From positions 33,836,855 through 33,900,854 of the forward strand of contig CM031610.1 in NCBI GenBank assembly GCA_018398815.1: a stretch of DNA of 64,000 nt, in the 5' to 3' direction. The stretch comes from Conus ventricosus (lineage: Eukaryota > Mollusca > Gastropoda > Neogastropoda > Conidae). Position 1 is the first letter of the stretch, and each line of letters starts with the position of its first letter. The position numbers and the translations under genes are program-made. This document shows, piece after piece, positions 12,394 through 23,294 of the stretch. The notes below the pieces were generated by a model that saw only the letters and a list, made by a program, of their open reading frames with translations, was not told the DNA's origin and searched no databases.

Positions 12394-13706
12394 ATGGCCT
12401 CAATAAACACTAAAACAGGAAAAAGAAGAAAACTGGGTTCTGACCCTTCCAGGGATACGGACTCGGATTCAGACACAGAAGTCCGGAATATGATAGGTGC
12501 ATGGCCCTATTGGCTGATTATCCAGTCGGCGGATAGCGAGCGACCCAGTACTAAGTTGAGTCCTTTGGCTGTTGCAAAGGGGCTGAAAGGTCTTGCAGGC
12601 GCAGAAGAGGTTGTGAAGAGGTTGAGGGATGGTTCCTTGCTGGTGCAGGTCGACCGAAAAGTCCACTCGGAGAACTTATTGAGATCAGAAAATCTTGTAA
12701 ATTACCCGATCCAGGTGTCCCCTCACAAAAGTCTCAACTCCTCGAAAGGTGTCATCCGTTGCCGAGAGTTGTTTGGGATATCTGAGGGAGAGATAAAGGC
12801 TGAGTTGGCTGATTAAGGAGTGGTCGAGGTCAGGAGGGCGACTTTTCGGAAAGGTGCGGAGAGGAAACCCACCAACAGTCTGTTCCTTACCTTTGCTAAA
12901 CCAACTCTTCCAGAGTCCATAAAGGTGGGGTACCCGAGAGTGAAAGTAGCCCTGTATGTGCCATCCCCACTGAGGTGCTTCAAATGTCAACGCTTTGGAC
13001 ATGTCAAAGAGAAATGCCCGGGAGAGGAGGTGTGTGCCACCTGCAGTAAAGCAGTTCATGATGGTGGATGTGAATCCGCGAAATGCGTGAACTGCGATGG
13101 TGACCACCCTTCTTTTTCAAGAGACTGCCCTGTTTGGCGAATTGAAAGCGAAATCCAGCGAGTTAAAACAGAAAAAAGATTTCGTTCTTCGAAGCAAAGA
13201 AGTTGGTGCAGGAGCAGAACTGAGAAGGGAACCCCGCTCCTTTTCTCGACAGTGGTAAAAAAATCGCTTCGAGTACCTCAGGTAGAAGTAGGAGTTCAGA
13301 CAGGCCCATGTGGTCTTGAACCTCTGAAATGTCTTCCGACTTCCAGAACAGTGCAAGGGAAAACGGCCATTGGTGTGGGCCTTAAACCCACCAAAGGATG
13401 CACTTCCAGTGCATCCACTAAGCCTGCAGCTGTGCGGGCTGCCCAGCAAGGGGGTCGCCCCGAGACTGCCCCCAAGCCGAGACCACCTCCCAAGGGAGGA
13501 GCCACGACAGTGGCTTCAGGCGAAGTGGCGTTGGTGGAAGCAGGGGAAAGCCTCCAACGCCATCAAAACCATTGGGTTTTTCCCCTCCGGGGAAGAAGAA
13601 ACCTCAAATTCCACCAGACAGACTGAAAAAAGCGGAGCTGAAACTGCAAAATACATTTGACGCTCTATATGACGAAGAGGAAGAGGACGTCGACATGGAC
13701 GATTAA
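12394..13706 (+). pseudogene. LINE ORF1 (gag-like, CCHC zinc knuckles), broken
   Basis: The ATG at 12394 opens a frame beginning MASINTKTGKRRKLG with an acidic Asp/Ser-rich stretch after it. An in-frame TAA at 12814-12816 interrupts it, and the same frame then resumes with VEVRRATFRKG. Zinc knuckles follow: CFKCQRFGHVKEKC, then CATCSKAVHDGGC and CVNCDGDHPSFSRDC. A frameshift near 13540 moves the true tail into another frame: PSKPLGFSPPGKKKP, then an acidic end DEEEEDVDMDD and TAA at 13706. ORF1 proteins of jockey-type elements bind the element RNA and chaperone nucleic acids. With one nonsense codon and one frameshift this copy is not functional as it stands. Confidence 0.85.
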
Positions 13707-13720
13707 CATCCTCATCCACA

Positions 13721-14668
13721 ATGGATACAGTCTTGCAATGGAATATCAGGGGACTGTCTTCTAATTTCGAAGAATTGCAGCTGTTGTGCCCTGAAGCTAG
13801 GCCGATGCTAGTTTCACTGCAAGAAACTCTTCTGAAGTCTGACAAAACTTTTTCACTTTTTGGCTACAGCTTTCTAAAACTACCTGCACAATCTGTTGAA
13901 CATGGCGTTTCTGGTGGGGTAGCCTTGTTCATTCATAATTCTGTTCTGTTCAGCCCAGTTGCCCTGCAGACTCCACTTCAGGCAGTGGCGGCTCGGGTTA
14001 CTCTCCACAAAACAATTACTGTCTGTAGCTTGTATCTGTCTCCAAATATCTGCATCACCAAACGGGACCTCATTTCGCTCTTGGAGCAGCTTCCCAGATC
14101 CTTCCTGCTGTTGGGTGATCTGAATGGTCACTCTCCTCTATGGGGAAGTGAGAGATCTTCACCAAGGGGTCTGCTTTTAGAGGAAGTGTTTTCGGAGCTT
14201 GATTTGTGTGTTTTGAATGGGAAATCGCCAACTTACTTTCACTCCGCTAACGGCACCACATCTTGTCTGGATCTTTCTGTCTGTGACCCATCTTTATTTT
14301 TGGATTTTGTTTGGGAGGTTGATGAGGACCTGCATGGTAGTGACCACTTTCCTGTGTTGCTTCGGTGTACAAATGCAGAGAGTGAGTCTTTACCAGAACG
14401 CCTTAATTTCAACAAAGCAGATTGGGACCTCTTTGCCACTAAGTTTCTTATGGATCTGGAAGAGGACAAGATCCTGCAAAGTGAAGATCTGGCAGGAAGT
14501 CTTTCAGATTTCATACTGAATTGCGCAAAGTCAACCATCCACACATCTTCCAAGAAGCCCCTAATGCCAGAAGTTCCTTGGTTCAACTCTGAATGCAAGG
14601 AAATTAACAAAACCTGCAAAAGAGCTCAACGTCAGGTCTCTTGCAGACCTTCGATGCCCAACGTCTGA
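13721..14668 (+). pseudogene. LINE ORF2 endonuclease domain (APE type), truncated
   Basis: The ATG at 13721 lies 15 bases after ORF1 ends. The endonuclease motifs are intact: LQWNIRGLSSN, SLQETLL, LLGDLNGHSPLWG, and the closing GSDHFPVLL. The APE-type endonuclease nicks target DNA to prime reverse transcription. After VPWFNSECKEINKTCKRAQR the frame runs out and no reverse transcriptase (no YADD-type motif) follows, so this is an endonuclease-only remnant. Confidence 0.9.
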
Positions 14669-14689
14669 GCGCATCAGAAACTGAGTTGA

Positions 14690-15110
14690 TCGTTTAGCCA
14701 AAAATGCCATAACAGAGAAACTGTCAAACATATATATACACTGCTCAGATCTGAAACCCAAAATTAACGATTATGTCAGAGACCTCTGGCAGGAGGATTG
14801 GAATACACAGACGGATAACAAACTCTTTCAGATCCGTCCAAACCTTAAGGAGTTCCTCTCATCTACGTCTGGTGGTCGTAAAGAAGAAACAGTTCTGTGC
14901 CGGCTGCACACCGGCGATTCATATTTTACCCATTCATACCTTTCAAACAGTGAAGAAGCTCTGTGGTGCATTCCATGTCATGTGCCACCTACAATGAAAC
15001 ATGTTCTTTTAGAGTGTTGGCACTTGCATGATGTGAGACACAAACATTTTACAGCAGATTCCATGAAAGAGATTAACATTTTTCATTGGATCTGAGATTT
15101 TACAGTGGAA
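14690..15110 (+). pseudogene. LINE ORF2 C-terminal remnant joined to the endonuclease
   Basis: The frame reads DYVRDLWQEDWNTQTDNKLF, then EETVLCRLHTGDSYFTHSYL and VPPTMKHVLLECWHLHDVR. The C-R-H-T-H / C-I-P-C / H-V-L-E-C pattern is the Cys/His-rich tail that follows RNase H in molluscan jockey-like elements. It lies immediately behind the endonuclease fragment, marking the internal deletion junction at about 14650-14700. Confidence 0.75.
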
Positions 15111-15310
15111 AGATTTTTAACAAACTTTGGATGTATTTTAAATAATTTTGTGAATGACTGACTTGTGAGTTGATTTTAACATGGTGACAGCCCTGATGTG
15201 GCCCTTTGCAGTCGGCTGGGCTATAAGCAACATTATCTTATCTTATCTATCATTGAAAAAGGGAGTTTGTATTATACTGCCTGTTTGGCTAGTATGCTTA
15301 CCATGTCAGA

Positions 15311-15467
15311 CCATAGCATTCAAGTTTCAACGGCAGTTAGTTAGCTCTGCCAGGCCAAATTTTTTGTGGCTAATGCAGTAATAAGACCCGTCACGTGACG
15401 CCCACCCTACTTCCGCCATAGGAAGAAAGCCGGTGGCCGCTTCCTGTTCCTCATTCATCGAGGCCTG
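15311..15467. repeat. DIRS left inverted terminal repeat
   Basis: Starts CCATAGCATTCAAG and ends CATCGAGGCCTG. It is the reverse complement of 23146-23294 apart from a short insertion (AGTTTCA) and a few substitutions. Confidence 0.92.
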
Positions 15468-15526
15468 TGCGCAAGGTAACCCTGAGAACCTTGGCGCTAG
15501 AGGGGAAGGTAGGGCAGGCATTAGAT

Positions 15527-15610
15527 TCTGACATGGTAAGTATACTAGCCAAACAGGGAGTATAATACGAACTCCCCTTTTTGGCGTCATATACTATGCC
15601 ATGTCAAACC
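15527..15610. repeat. DIRS internal complementary region (ICR)
   Basis: Bases 15527-15583 are the reverse complement of the left outer end 15255-15310 (about 52 of 56 positions). The adjoining TTTTTGGCGTCATAT matches the reverse complement of the right outer end at 23301-23315. In DIRS-1 such a region is thought to template closure of a circular intermediate. Confidence 0.8.
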
Positions 15611-16626
15611 ATAGCAGAATTTAAAGGAATCGGAGGAGGGCCGAGTGCCCTAATGGTTCTTGGAGTTAGAGGGCGGAACCGATATAGCTGCATTAGCCGC
15701 CACAAAAGAGATCCCTTAGAACCATCAGCCCTGGTCATGCAGATATTCCTTAAAGAAAAGTTTATGAAGGGATTTTCCGAACGCCAGTAGGCTGCCTCCA
15801 GTAGATGGCGCAAGGGGACAGAGTGCTGGAACGCTGTGGAAGTGGCCAGCGCTCTGACCTCATGAGCCTGAGGAGATCCTTGTACGCCTGGGCATAGGCA
15901 GATCTGACCGTCTTGGGAAGCACCTAGAGATAGTGTCAGCCGAGATGTCTTTATTACTATTGGGGTTGATAGAAATGAGGAGACGTCTCTGGGAGGAGCA
16001 CCTGGGGCGCGAGCATTCCCAGTGGTATCTCAAGACACCTAGAAGGGCACAGATCCATGTCCCCCCGCTTTCCCCTCTTCCCAGGATATCCGCCAGTGAG
16101 CGGATGACAAGGGAGGGAGAGGCCGTGCCCGGTTCCTGATTCTTAGCTAAGAATTCGGGAAGAAACTTTAGAGAGACAGAGCCATCCCTATGGAAGGCAA
16201 TGTCCCTGGGGTCCCTGCTGAGGGCATGAATTTCGCTTCGCCTTCTGGCCAAAGCTAGGGCGAGGAGAAATGTGGTCTTCAGCAAAAGAAGGTCAAAGGA
16301 GGGTGGCGATAGGCTCAAAGGGGGTTTTCTGAGAGCGTCAGGACAATAAAGAGGTCCCAAAGGGGAATGTGCCTAGGGGACTGGGACTCACGTAGAGCCA
16401 CCCCCCAAGAGATCTCTCTGAGAAGGAAGTCATTCTCAAAGGAGGGTCCGTCGAGAAGGCAAATACAGGTGCAGATAGCTGACCTGTAGCCCTGGATGGA
16501 GCTAACGGAGAGCTTAAGTGAAGGAACATGGGAGAGGGACTTGAGGTCCGGAAACCAGGACTGGGTCGGCCACCATGGGGTTATGAGGATGAGCCTGGGT
16601 CTTTCCAGCCTCGCCTTCCTGATCAC
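15604..16626 (-). pseudogene. DIRS tyrosine recombinase, frameshifted
   Basis: The minus strand carries PPSFDLLLLKTTFLLALALA followed by RRRSEIHAL (catalytic Arg region), later HEVRALATSTAF (the HxxR pair, His at 15862-15864), and AAYWRSENPFINFSLRNI. Comparable DIRS proteins usually have the nucleophile in FYLRD at the last motif. Here it is FSLRN, so Tyr appears replaced by Ser (TCT at 15754-15756). The coding pieces lie in different frames. The enzyme would join the circular cDNA to the target; this copy looks inactive. The assignment of the missing tyrosine is by motif memory. Confidence 0.78.
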
Positions 16627-17871
16627 CTTGTGGAGGATTGGGAAGGGAGGGAAGGTGTATGCTATGAGGCCTGACCAGGGCAGGGGAGAGCGTCAATTGC
16701 ATATGCTTGGGGATCAGGGACAGGAGGGACATACACTGGCAGACGATGGTTGAATCGGGTGGCAAAGAGGTCGACCATGGGCCTGAACCAATGTGCCCAC
16801 ACCGAGGTTAGGGTTAGCCTGCTGAGGATCCATTCGGTGTGATGAAGGGACCTGAACCGGCTGAGAGAGTCTGCCAGGAAAATGCGGGTGCCCGCTATGT
16901 GCTTCGCGCGGAGGGTGATTCCCTGTGCGTGACACCAGCGGAGAAGGGCCTCTGTCCGGAGGGAGAGGCTGATGGAGCAAGCCACCGAAGTGTTGTCCGT
17001 GAGCAGGAGAACAAGTCGGTGCGAGACCTGGGGTTGGAAGTGGAGGAGGGCCAGCCTGACCGCTTCCAATTCCAGGACATGGATGTGGAGACGGGCAGTC
17101 TGTGCGTCTCACACTCCCGAGGTATGACTGCTCTCCAAGTGGGTGCCCGACCCCGAGTTGGAGGCATCTGTGTAGAGTTCCAGGGGCTGGGTTGGGAGGG
17201 AGATGGGAACCCCAGGGGGTCAGTGTGGAGCGGTTGGGCCACTCTTCGTAGCCCATTGGAACCAAGGCCCAAGGGAATGGTCTGATCCCAGCGGTCTGAG
17301 ACCAACGACGACGGAACTCCCTTTGGAGTTGGTGCTTGGGGACCCGGCCTAGGGGAATGAGGGACGAGAGGGACTCCATCATACCCAGGAGGGAGGTAAG
17401 GGTTCTGGCCGAGGTGTGGGAGGATCGGCGGAGGCGGGAGATGAGGTCCAGTATGCGGATGGACCTCTCTGGGGTCGGGGAGACCTGCATGGAGATTGAG
17501 TCGAAACTCATGCCCAGAAAGGAGAACTGCTGACTGGGGTTGAGTTCGCACTTGTAGGGGTTGGTGACAAACCCTAGTATGGAGCAGAGACGCAGGAGAT
17601 GGTTGGTGTGGGATTGGCACTCGGCCCGGGAGGGAGCCAGGACGAGCCAGTCGTCCAGGTGCACCAGGAGGCGAATGACCTGTCTGGCCATCGCCTTGAC
17701 CACCTTCGTGAAGAGGAAGGGTGCCAGGGAGAGGCTGAAGGGAAGCGCCTTGAACTGGAACACCCGACCCTGTCAGACGAACCGTAGGTATCGTCTGTGG
17801 GATTGGGTGTACGAGGGCCACCCCATAAGTTCTCGGATGGGAAAAGATGGAAGTACACTGGCATTTCTTAC

Positions 17872-19071
17872 CTAGCCCATCTTTTCAAAGTATCCTCCAT
17901 CAGCGTGTATGCACTTTTCCATCCTTCTAAACCACGAATCCATCACCCCAGCCCACTCCAACTTAGGTATACCAGAAATCAAGCCCTCGGCAAACGCTCG
18001 GGCATCTTCAGGGCTCTCAAACGGCTTTCCTTTCAGTTGTTTTTTCAAACGAGGGAACAAAAAGAAGTCACAAGGGGCTAGGTCAGGAGAATACGGAGGA
18101 TGAGTGACGAGCTGCACGCTGTTCTCTTGCAAGAAGTCTAAAGTTGCAGCTGCCGTGTGGGCACTGGCGTTGTCGTGGTGGATACCGGTCCGTGGTCGCC
18201 GTGCATTCCAAGCCTCGAACACTTTTGTCTTTCTTTCCAGAAGCGGTACAGTAGTCACATGGCCGGATCTTGCGAAGAAAACTGCAATCATTTGCTTTGT
18301 GCAGCTTCTTGATCTCTTAAAATTTCACAGGTGGGGTTTCCCCTGGAAACGGCCAAACTGACGACTGCTGCTTTGTTTCGGGGTCATACTGGTAAACATA
18401 GGTTTCCTCACCTGTGACGATACTGGAGACCCTATCTGATCTTCCTCCGTCAAATTTTTGCAGCATAAACTGGCACAATTCAACCCTAGCCCTCATCTGC
18501 TCCCAGTCAGCTGGAGGGGCACCCAACGGGCGCAATGCTTCCGTACAGAGAGATTGTGCCGAAGAATGCAGTCTAAGCTTCCTGGTGAAAGGTTTAGAGT
18601 ATCCTCACCTGTGACGATACTGGAGACCCTATCTGATCTTCCTCCGTCAAATTTTTGCAGCATAAACTGGCACAATTTAACCCTAGCCCTCATCTGCTCC
18701 CCAGTCAGCTGGAGGGGCACCCAACGGGCGCAATGCTTCCGTACAGAGAGATTGTGCCGAAGAATGCGGTCTAAGCTTCCTGGTGAAAGGTTTAGAGTAT
18801 CCTTGAGTTCATCCTCCGTGATTCGAGGATTTTCTGTAATCATGGCCTTCACTGTGCTCACGTTCCCATCGGTAGTAACTGAAACTGGACGTCCACAACG
18901 GTCACGATCTTCCAACGACATTGTTCCAAACTGAAATTCTTTGAACCACCTATGGACTGTGGATAATGATGGAGCCTTGTCGCCAAAACAGTTTGTCAAA
19001 CTTATAAAACTTTCCTTGAAAGACTTCCTTTGAAGATAGTCATAATAAATCATGGCACGAAATCTCTCCAA
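17872..19071 (-). pseudogene. Mariner transposase, disrupted
   Basis: The minus-strand ATG at 19071 opens MERFRAMIYYDYLQRKSF, then a helix-turn-helix with STVHRWFKEFQFG and RDRCGRPVSV. The catalytic part reads HDNASAHTA, then PPYSPDLAPCDFFLFP, with 34 residues between the two Asp residues. The first acidic site reads VTGEETYVYQY where the family has TGDE, so that Asp appears to be Glu. A 197-bp tandem duplication (18405-18802) and a stop/frameshift near 18310 break the frame. A cut-and-paste enzyme when intact; not functional here. Confidence 0.93.
18405..18802. repeat. 197-bp tandem duplication inside the mariner transposase
   Basis: Two adjacent copies start at 18405 and 18602 (TCCTCACCTGTGACGATACT) and end GGTTTAGAGTATCC. 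They differ by a handful of bases. The unit is not a multiple of three and shifts the frame. Confidence 0.95.
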
Positions 19072-19809
19072 GACAGGCTCTCTGCAACACTTTGAAAACC
19101 GTCCCCATTGCCATCCATTTTGCTGTCTAGAACAAATTTGGCTCTGACGATGTTTATCATTTTTTGTGTCATAGCTATTATGACATCGCTTGTGATGATG
19201 ATATAAAAATTGAAATTGTGCCGTCAGTAGTTTCTGCGCATCCGAGAACTTATGGGGTGGCCCTCGTATAAGGATCTGAAAGTAAGCGAGCTTCAGATCT
19301 ATCGAGGTAGCCCATTCCTTATGGAGGATGGAGTCTCAGATCTGAGTCAGAGTCTCCATCTTGAATTTGGTGGCTCTGAGGAACCTGTTGAGGGGAGAGA
19401 GGTCGAGGATGGGCCGCCATCCTCTTGAGGGTTAGGGGACCACAAAAAAAAGAGGTGGGAGTAAAACCCCAGGTTGGGATGGGAGATCTCCGTGATGCCC
19501 CCCCCCCCCCCCCCCCCCCCCCCTTTTTTTCTTCTTTTTTTTTTGAGTTCTTCGACTTCCCAGCGAAGCGCCTCCGCTTGGCCTGGGGAGGGTTCGCTGG
19601 GGGAGGGAGGGGGAGAACGCATCAGAGGGCCCAAGACAGGCGGAACCCCTCCTGTAAAACCGCCACTATCCAAGGGCTGAGGCCCATACGTCTCCACTGA
19701 TGGGCATCCCGGGATAAGCTGCCCGCCAGAGGGGCCAAGGGGTTGGGTTGGGGGGGGGGGGGGAGGCGAGTGGGCGGGATAGGGGGGTGGCAATAAGGGT
19801 TCTCCCTGT

Positions 19810-20026
19810 TTTAATTCTCCCATAGGTGAGTCCTCCAGTCACCTCCGGGGCCGTGCCTGTTGGCCGAACCGAAAATACTGCTGGGGAGTTTCGGCTTCGG
19901 CCTAGAGGAGGTATTAGGGCGCTCGGCGGGCCGTGCGGCGCAAGTCGGTGCCTGCTTGGGATAGGGCTGGGGTCTGGAAAGGGGAGTCGGGGAACGAAAG
20001 GAGGGGTCTAGCAGGGTGAGACTGAC

Positions 20027-20062
<36 letters not shown>

Positions 20063-22201
20063 TGGCCGCCAATGATGCTGCCTGCTTGCATTCTTCAACT
20101 GAGTGGGAAATAACAGCAGTCGAATAGTCGCCAAAGAGCGACTGCTCCTGACCTGGGATGCACCGCAAGGCCGCCTTAAGCGCTGGGGAAGATTAGCCGG
20201 TGACAGCACGGCATCTCCACAGGCCAGTAGGCAATTATAGTGGCTCCTGGCTGCGCTGTCCACCGCAGCCAAAAGGTGATTCGAAATCCTGTTGGTCAGG
20301 AGTCGCATTAGGGGGTCGCCAAACAAGCGAGATTCCGTCTCCTGGTGTGACTCAGAATCGTGTGCGTCTCAGGACACTGAGACAGCGCCGTCCTCCTCCG
20401 GCCAGTGCTCCTCCACCCACTGCAAGAGCATGTCGACAAAGGCATGTCCAGCAGTGGTGTGCAGGATCCCCGTTCTGGCTATACGGTCCCACTCTGTCAG
20501 GTTCTTGATAAGATAAGATAATGTTGCTTATAGTCCAGCCGACCACAAAGGGCCACATCAGGGCTGTCACCACGTTAAAATCAACTCACCAGTCATTTAA
20601 AAAAAAAAAAAAAAAACTTTCACACATCTCTTTAAATGACATATTCTAGCAACGCACCAGAAACTTCGTTAAAAATCTTTCGTCCGTAAAATCTTAAATC
20701 GGATGAAAAATCAGGCGGAGGGACGGCCTGTGCTAGAGTTGCCGGACACTCCCCATAGAGTAAAGTATCAGAGGTGCGACGATTCTGGGGCGAGATCGCT
20801 GGGCTGGGAAGGCCCAGCGTACTTTGCGAAAGAAAAGAACTTGTCGAGGGTGGGGCTCCCTCACGATAAGCTCTGGCTGCCACCGCTCAAGGGTGGACAC
20901 GTCGCAAGATGAGGATTCCACTACCTCATCCTCAGACTCTGGGGAGTCCGGTGCGCTGAACCTTCTCCAGGAGGTAACTGCAGGGGTGCGTGAGGGTCCC
21001 GCCCTAGCTAGGTAGTGGGGGGAACGCGAGGGCGGATCCCTCGTGGCTACATGATTGGTGGCCGGACTAAGAGGGGAAGCCCGTCCTGCTGATCGGACAG
21101 CGCCCGAGAGGGAGGGAGACCGAGGTCGAACCACTGCGAGGAGGCTGGATGCCACATATGACCATGGAGCTGGTCGTGCCGAGTATCAGATTTGAGCCAC
21201 TGGTCCCTCTCGGGGGCATAGAGCCACCGGTCCCGAGGAGGAAGGTGGGCTGTGGCGGCCCTGGAGCAGGATTTCCTCGGGGACCAGGGTAACCTGAGAC
21301 TCGGGGGGGGGGGGGGGGGGGGGGGCCTGTCGCACCCGCCGCGGAGAGTGCACTACCTCATACACCTCCCTGGTGGGATCCATGGAGGCCCCCCTGTGTA
21401 ACAGGGGAAGCTGTGGAGGACACCGAGCCCCCTACCCGCATGTACGTGGATTGGGATGGCTGCGGTGACGTGGCCACCCCCTGGGTGGGATCGTGCAGGT
21501 TACCGGTGGTCCTGCTGGTCGATCCTCCCCACGGAGGAGCGGGACTGCGGACGTTGCCCAAGCGGGGCGCGGAAGAAGTCCGCTCCCGAACGTCCTGTAC
21601 CCCTAGGGGAAAGTTCGACAGTCGATCGGGGTGGGTCAACCGCCAGGGGTCTGAGCGACAGAGGTCCAGGCGTAGCGATGCCTGCGGCTGAGACCCGGAG
21701 TTATGGCCAGTTTGGAGGTCCCAGGGACTGACCATAAGTCCACCACCGGGAGTACTGACGCTCATCGTGCCGGAGTGGTGGCTGCACTGTGCACGGTGGG
21801 GGAGAGCGTCATGAGCCTGCATGCTATTAGTTGGGGGAAGGCTAATCGCATGAGGCTCATATAGGCGAGTGACGGGCGGTGATTCCGAGCGCATCCCGTC
21901 ACCCATGCTGGTCCGCGCCTTGGCAAAATTCCCCGGGGGCCGAGGGTCGTGTGACGCAGCATGATAGAGGTCTCACTGTGCGTCGGAAGGGAAGAAGGCA
22001 AGCTGGCAGGTAAAGTGGGAGAATTTGGATAAAATTCTTAGAACGGGCTTGCCCTTTTAGGGGAGCCTTGCCTTTAGATTTTCTGGAAATCTGAAACAAT
22101 AGACATTTTGAAATGGTGGCAGCTTGCCTTTTGGCCTTCGGACGCAATGATCGTGTGTCCGCCGGTCGGGTAGAGGAGGTATCAAACTGATGGTCGCTCA
22201 T
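19810..22201 (-). pseudogene. DIRS gag-like ORF, broken
   Basis: The likely start ATG is at 22199-22201 (MSDHQFDTSSTRPADTR). Downstream pieces include SAPDSPESEDEVVESSSCDV, LTEWDRIARTGILHTTAGHA, WVEEHWPEEDGAVSV and MRLLTNRISNHLLAAVDSAA. These read as an acidic/Ser-rich front and a helical back, as in DIRS gag proteins. The frame is cut by a LINE fragment (20502-20710) and by G runs at 20029-20058 and 21303-21325 that read as poly-Pro. Assignment is by position before RT and general composition. Confidence 0.6.
20502..20710 (-). mobile_element. 5'-truncated LINE 3' fragment in DIRS gag
   Basis: Reverse complement of the last 200 bp or so of the LINE at 11841-15249, sharing ATAATGTTGCTTATAG, AAGGGCCACATCAGGGCTG and GTTAAAAATCTTTC, with the same GATAA-type tail. 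Flanked by TCAGG on both sides (20497-20501 and 20711-20715), a short target duplication. Removing it rejoins the gag reading frame region PPPD to TEWDRIA. Confidence 0.88.
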
Positions 22202-22379
22202 CTCCTCCGCGGACCCCCCACCCCCCTACACGGCCGTACATTCTTCCGTAGCAAGAATGGATTGCTCTGAGGAATTGGCACGCAGGTCCTCCGAGGCAAT
22301 GAGCGACTTCTGAACGGCGAAGTGGCTCGACCTGACGTTACCTTCACCATGTTGGGCTATGGTGGCAGAGCAAACACAG

Positions 22380-22640
22380 AGCACACGACCACAAAGTGGA
22401 TCAAGTAGCTCGATCGAAAGATCGTAAAGAAACTCGATCGACCTTGTGCTACAGCACTGATAATTACAGCACTGATAATACTCGATCGAGAGATCGTACA
22501 GAACTCGATAGGAGTAATAGGGGATCGAGATATTGAATGGAAAACTCGGTCGACCTGTACTAGTAACGCTAATAATGTGTACTGCTAGATCGAGAGAAAC
22601 TCGATCGACCTGTACTAGTACAATGATAATAAGAATAGGT
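22380..22640. repeat. Cluster of TCGATCGA palindromes in DIRS 5' region
   Basis: CTCGATCGA-type octamers recur about every 40-60 bases, along with near copies of CTGTACTAGTA and GCACTGATAATTACAGCACTG. The cluster lies between the right inverted repeat and the gag ATG, where a DIRS promoter or leader would be. Confidence 0.7.
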
Positions 22641-23145
22641 GCTAATAACAGTGGAGGAGAAACCTCCACACTGCTAAACCAGGTACGAAGTACGTGGATG
22701 ACCACGAGGTGAGGCAAGATGGCGGAAAAGACGACTGGGGAGGAAAGAAAGATGGCAGCCAAACGACCGGCGAGTGAGATCGTCGATTTAATTTACCATG
22801 AAGAGCGCGAGAGTGAAAACTAACGCGCGGAGACAGCAGAGAACCGGTAAAAAGGAATGGATGAGCAGTGGATGCGTTCCCACCAGGAGGGGACGCGTTC
22901 CAACACCGGCGAGTAAGTACCGAATTTGGGGAAATGGCACTGACAAAAACAAAGTCGCGAGAGCAATCACGACGAGCGTGAAAATAAAATAGAAACACGC
23001 CAAACCGTAAGCCTCACACGGCATGTGTACCCAGGGTTTAGCGCAAGCCACAACTGAACAAGTAACGAAGCAAACACACAAGCAATCTTTACACAAAGGA
23101 GAAGTATAGGCAAGACAGAGCACAAGACTTATCTTGCTTAGGCTG

Positions 23146-23294
23146 CAGGCCTCGATGAATGAGGAACAGGAAGCGGCCACCGGCTTTCTTCCTATGGCGG
23201 AAGTAGGGTGGGCGTCATGTGACGGTCTTATTACTGCATTAGCCACAAAAAATTCGGCCTGGCAGAGCTAACTAACTGCCGTTGAATGCTATGG
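23146..23294. repeat. DIRS right inverted terminal repeat
   Basis: Partner of 15311-15467 in reverse orientation. The outer sequence continues to GACGCCAAAAA at 23305-23315, which matches the start of the second half of the internal complementary region. Confidence 0.92.

Larger units (their letters stand above)
11841..15249 (+). mobile_element. Jockey-like non-LTR retrotransposon (LINE), RT deleted
   Basis: The element lies between two copies of TCATTGAAA (11832-11840 and 15250-15258), a 9-bp target duplication. It has a G/C-rich 5' region (CCCTCCGGGGGTTGCAACC), a gag-like ORF1 with zinc knuckles, an endonuclease domain, and a 3' end finishing in ATTATCTTATCTTATC. A full element of this type would carry reverse transcriptase and RNase H after the endonuclease. 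Here the endonuclease is followed within 200 bp by the C-terminal region of ORF2, so about 2 kb or more is missing. It cannot move on its own. The intact target duplication shows the deleted form probably integrated as such, or lost the RT later by internal deletion. Confidence 0.9.
17812..19266 (-). mobile_element. Mariner (Tc1/mariner) transposon inserted in the DIRS element
   Basis: Perfect 28-bp inverted repeats (17812-17839 and 19239-19266, beginning CGAGGGCCACCCCATAAG) are flanked by a TA on each side (17810-17811 and 19267-19268), the standard mariner target. The 1,455-bp body encodes a DD34D transposase on the minus strand. The flanking DIRS coding sequence can be followed across the site, so mariner landed after DIRS did. 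The perfect repeats suggest a recent insertion, but the transposase is damaged. Confidence 0.95.
16662..19640 (-). pseudogene. DIRS reverse transcriptase/RNase H, broken and split by mariner
   Basis: Reading 5' to 3' on the minus strand: EALRWEVEELKKK and ISHPNLGFYSHLFF (19.6-19.4 kb), RPILDLSPLNRFLRATKF, ATSIDLKLAYFQI, then the mariner. Beyond it come RVFQFKALPFSLSLAPFLFT, VHLDDWLVLAPS (the YxDD box as HLDD), and the RNase H strings YTDASNSGSG, LELEAVRLAL, LLLTDNTSVA and HIAGTRIFLADSLSR. This order is typical of DIRS RT/RH. In-frame stops, shifts and a 26-bp poly-C run at 19498 break it. It copied element RNA to DNA when intact. Confidence 0.85.

Noticed and set aside
12394..14668. Host gene with CCHC zinc fingers and an exonuclease domain
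   Set aside because: Target duplications, the adjacent 3' tail shared by three copies, and the ORF1/ORF2 order identify a LINE.
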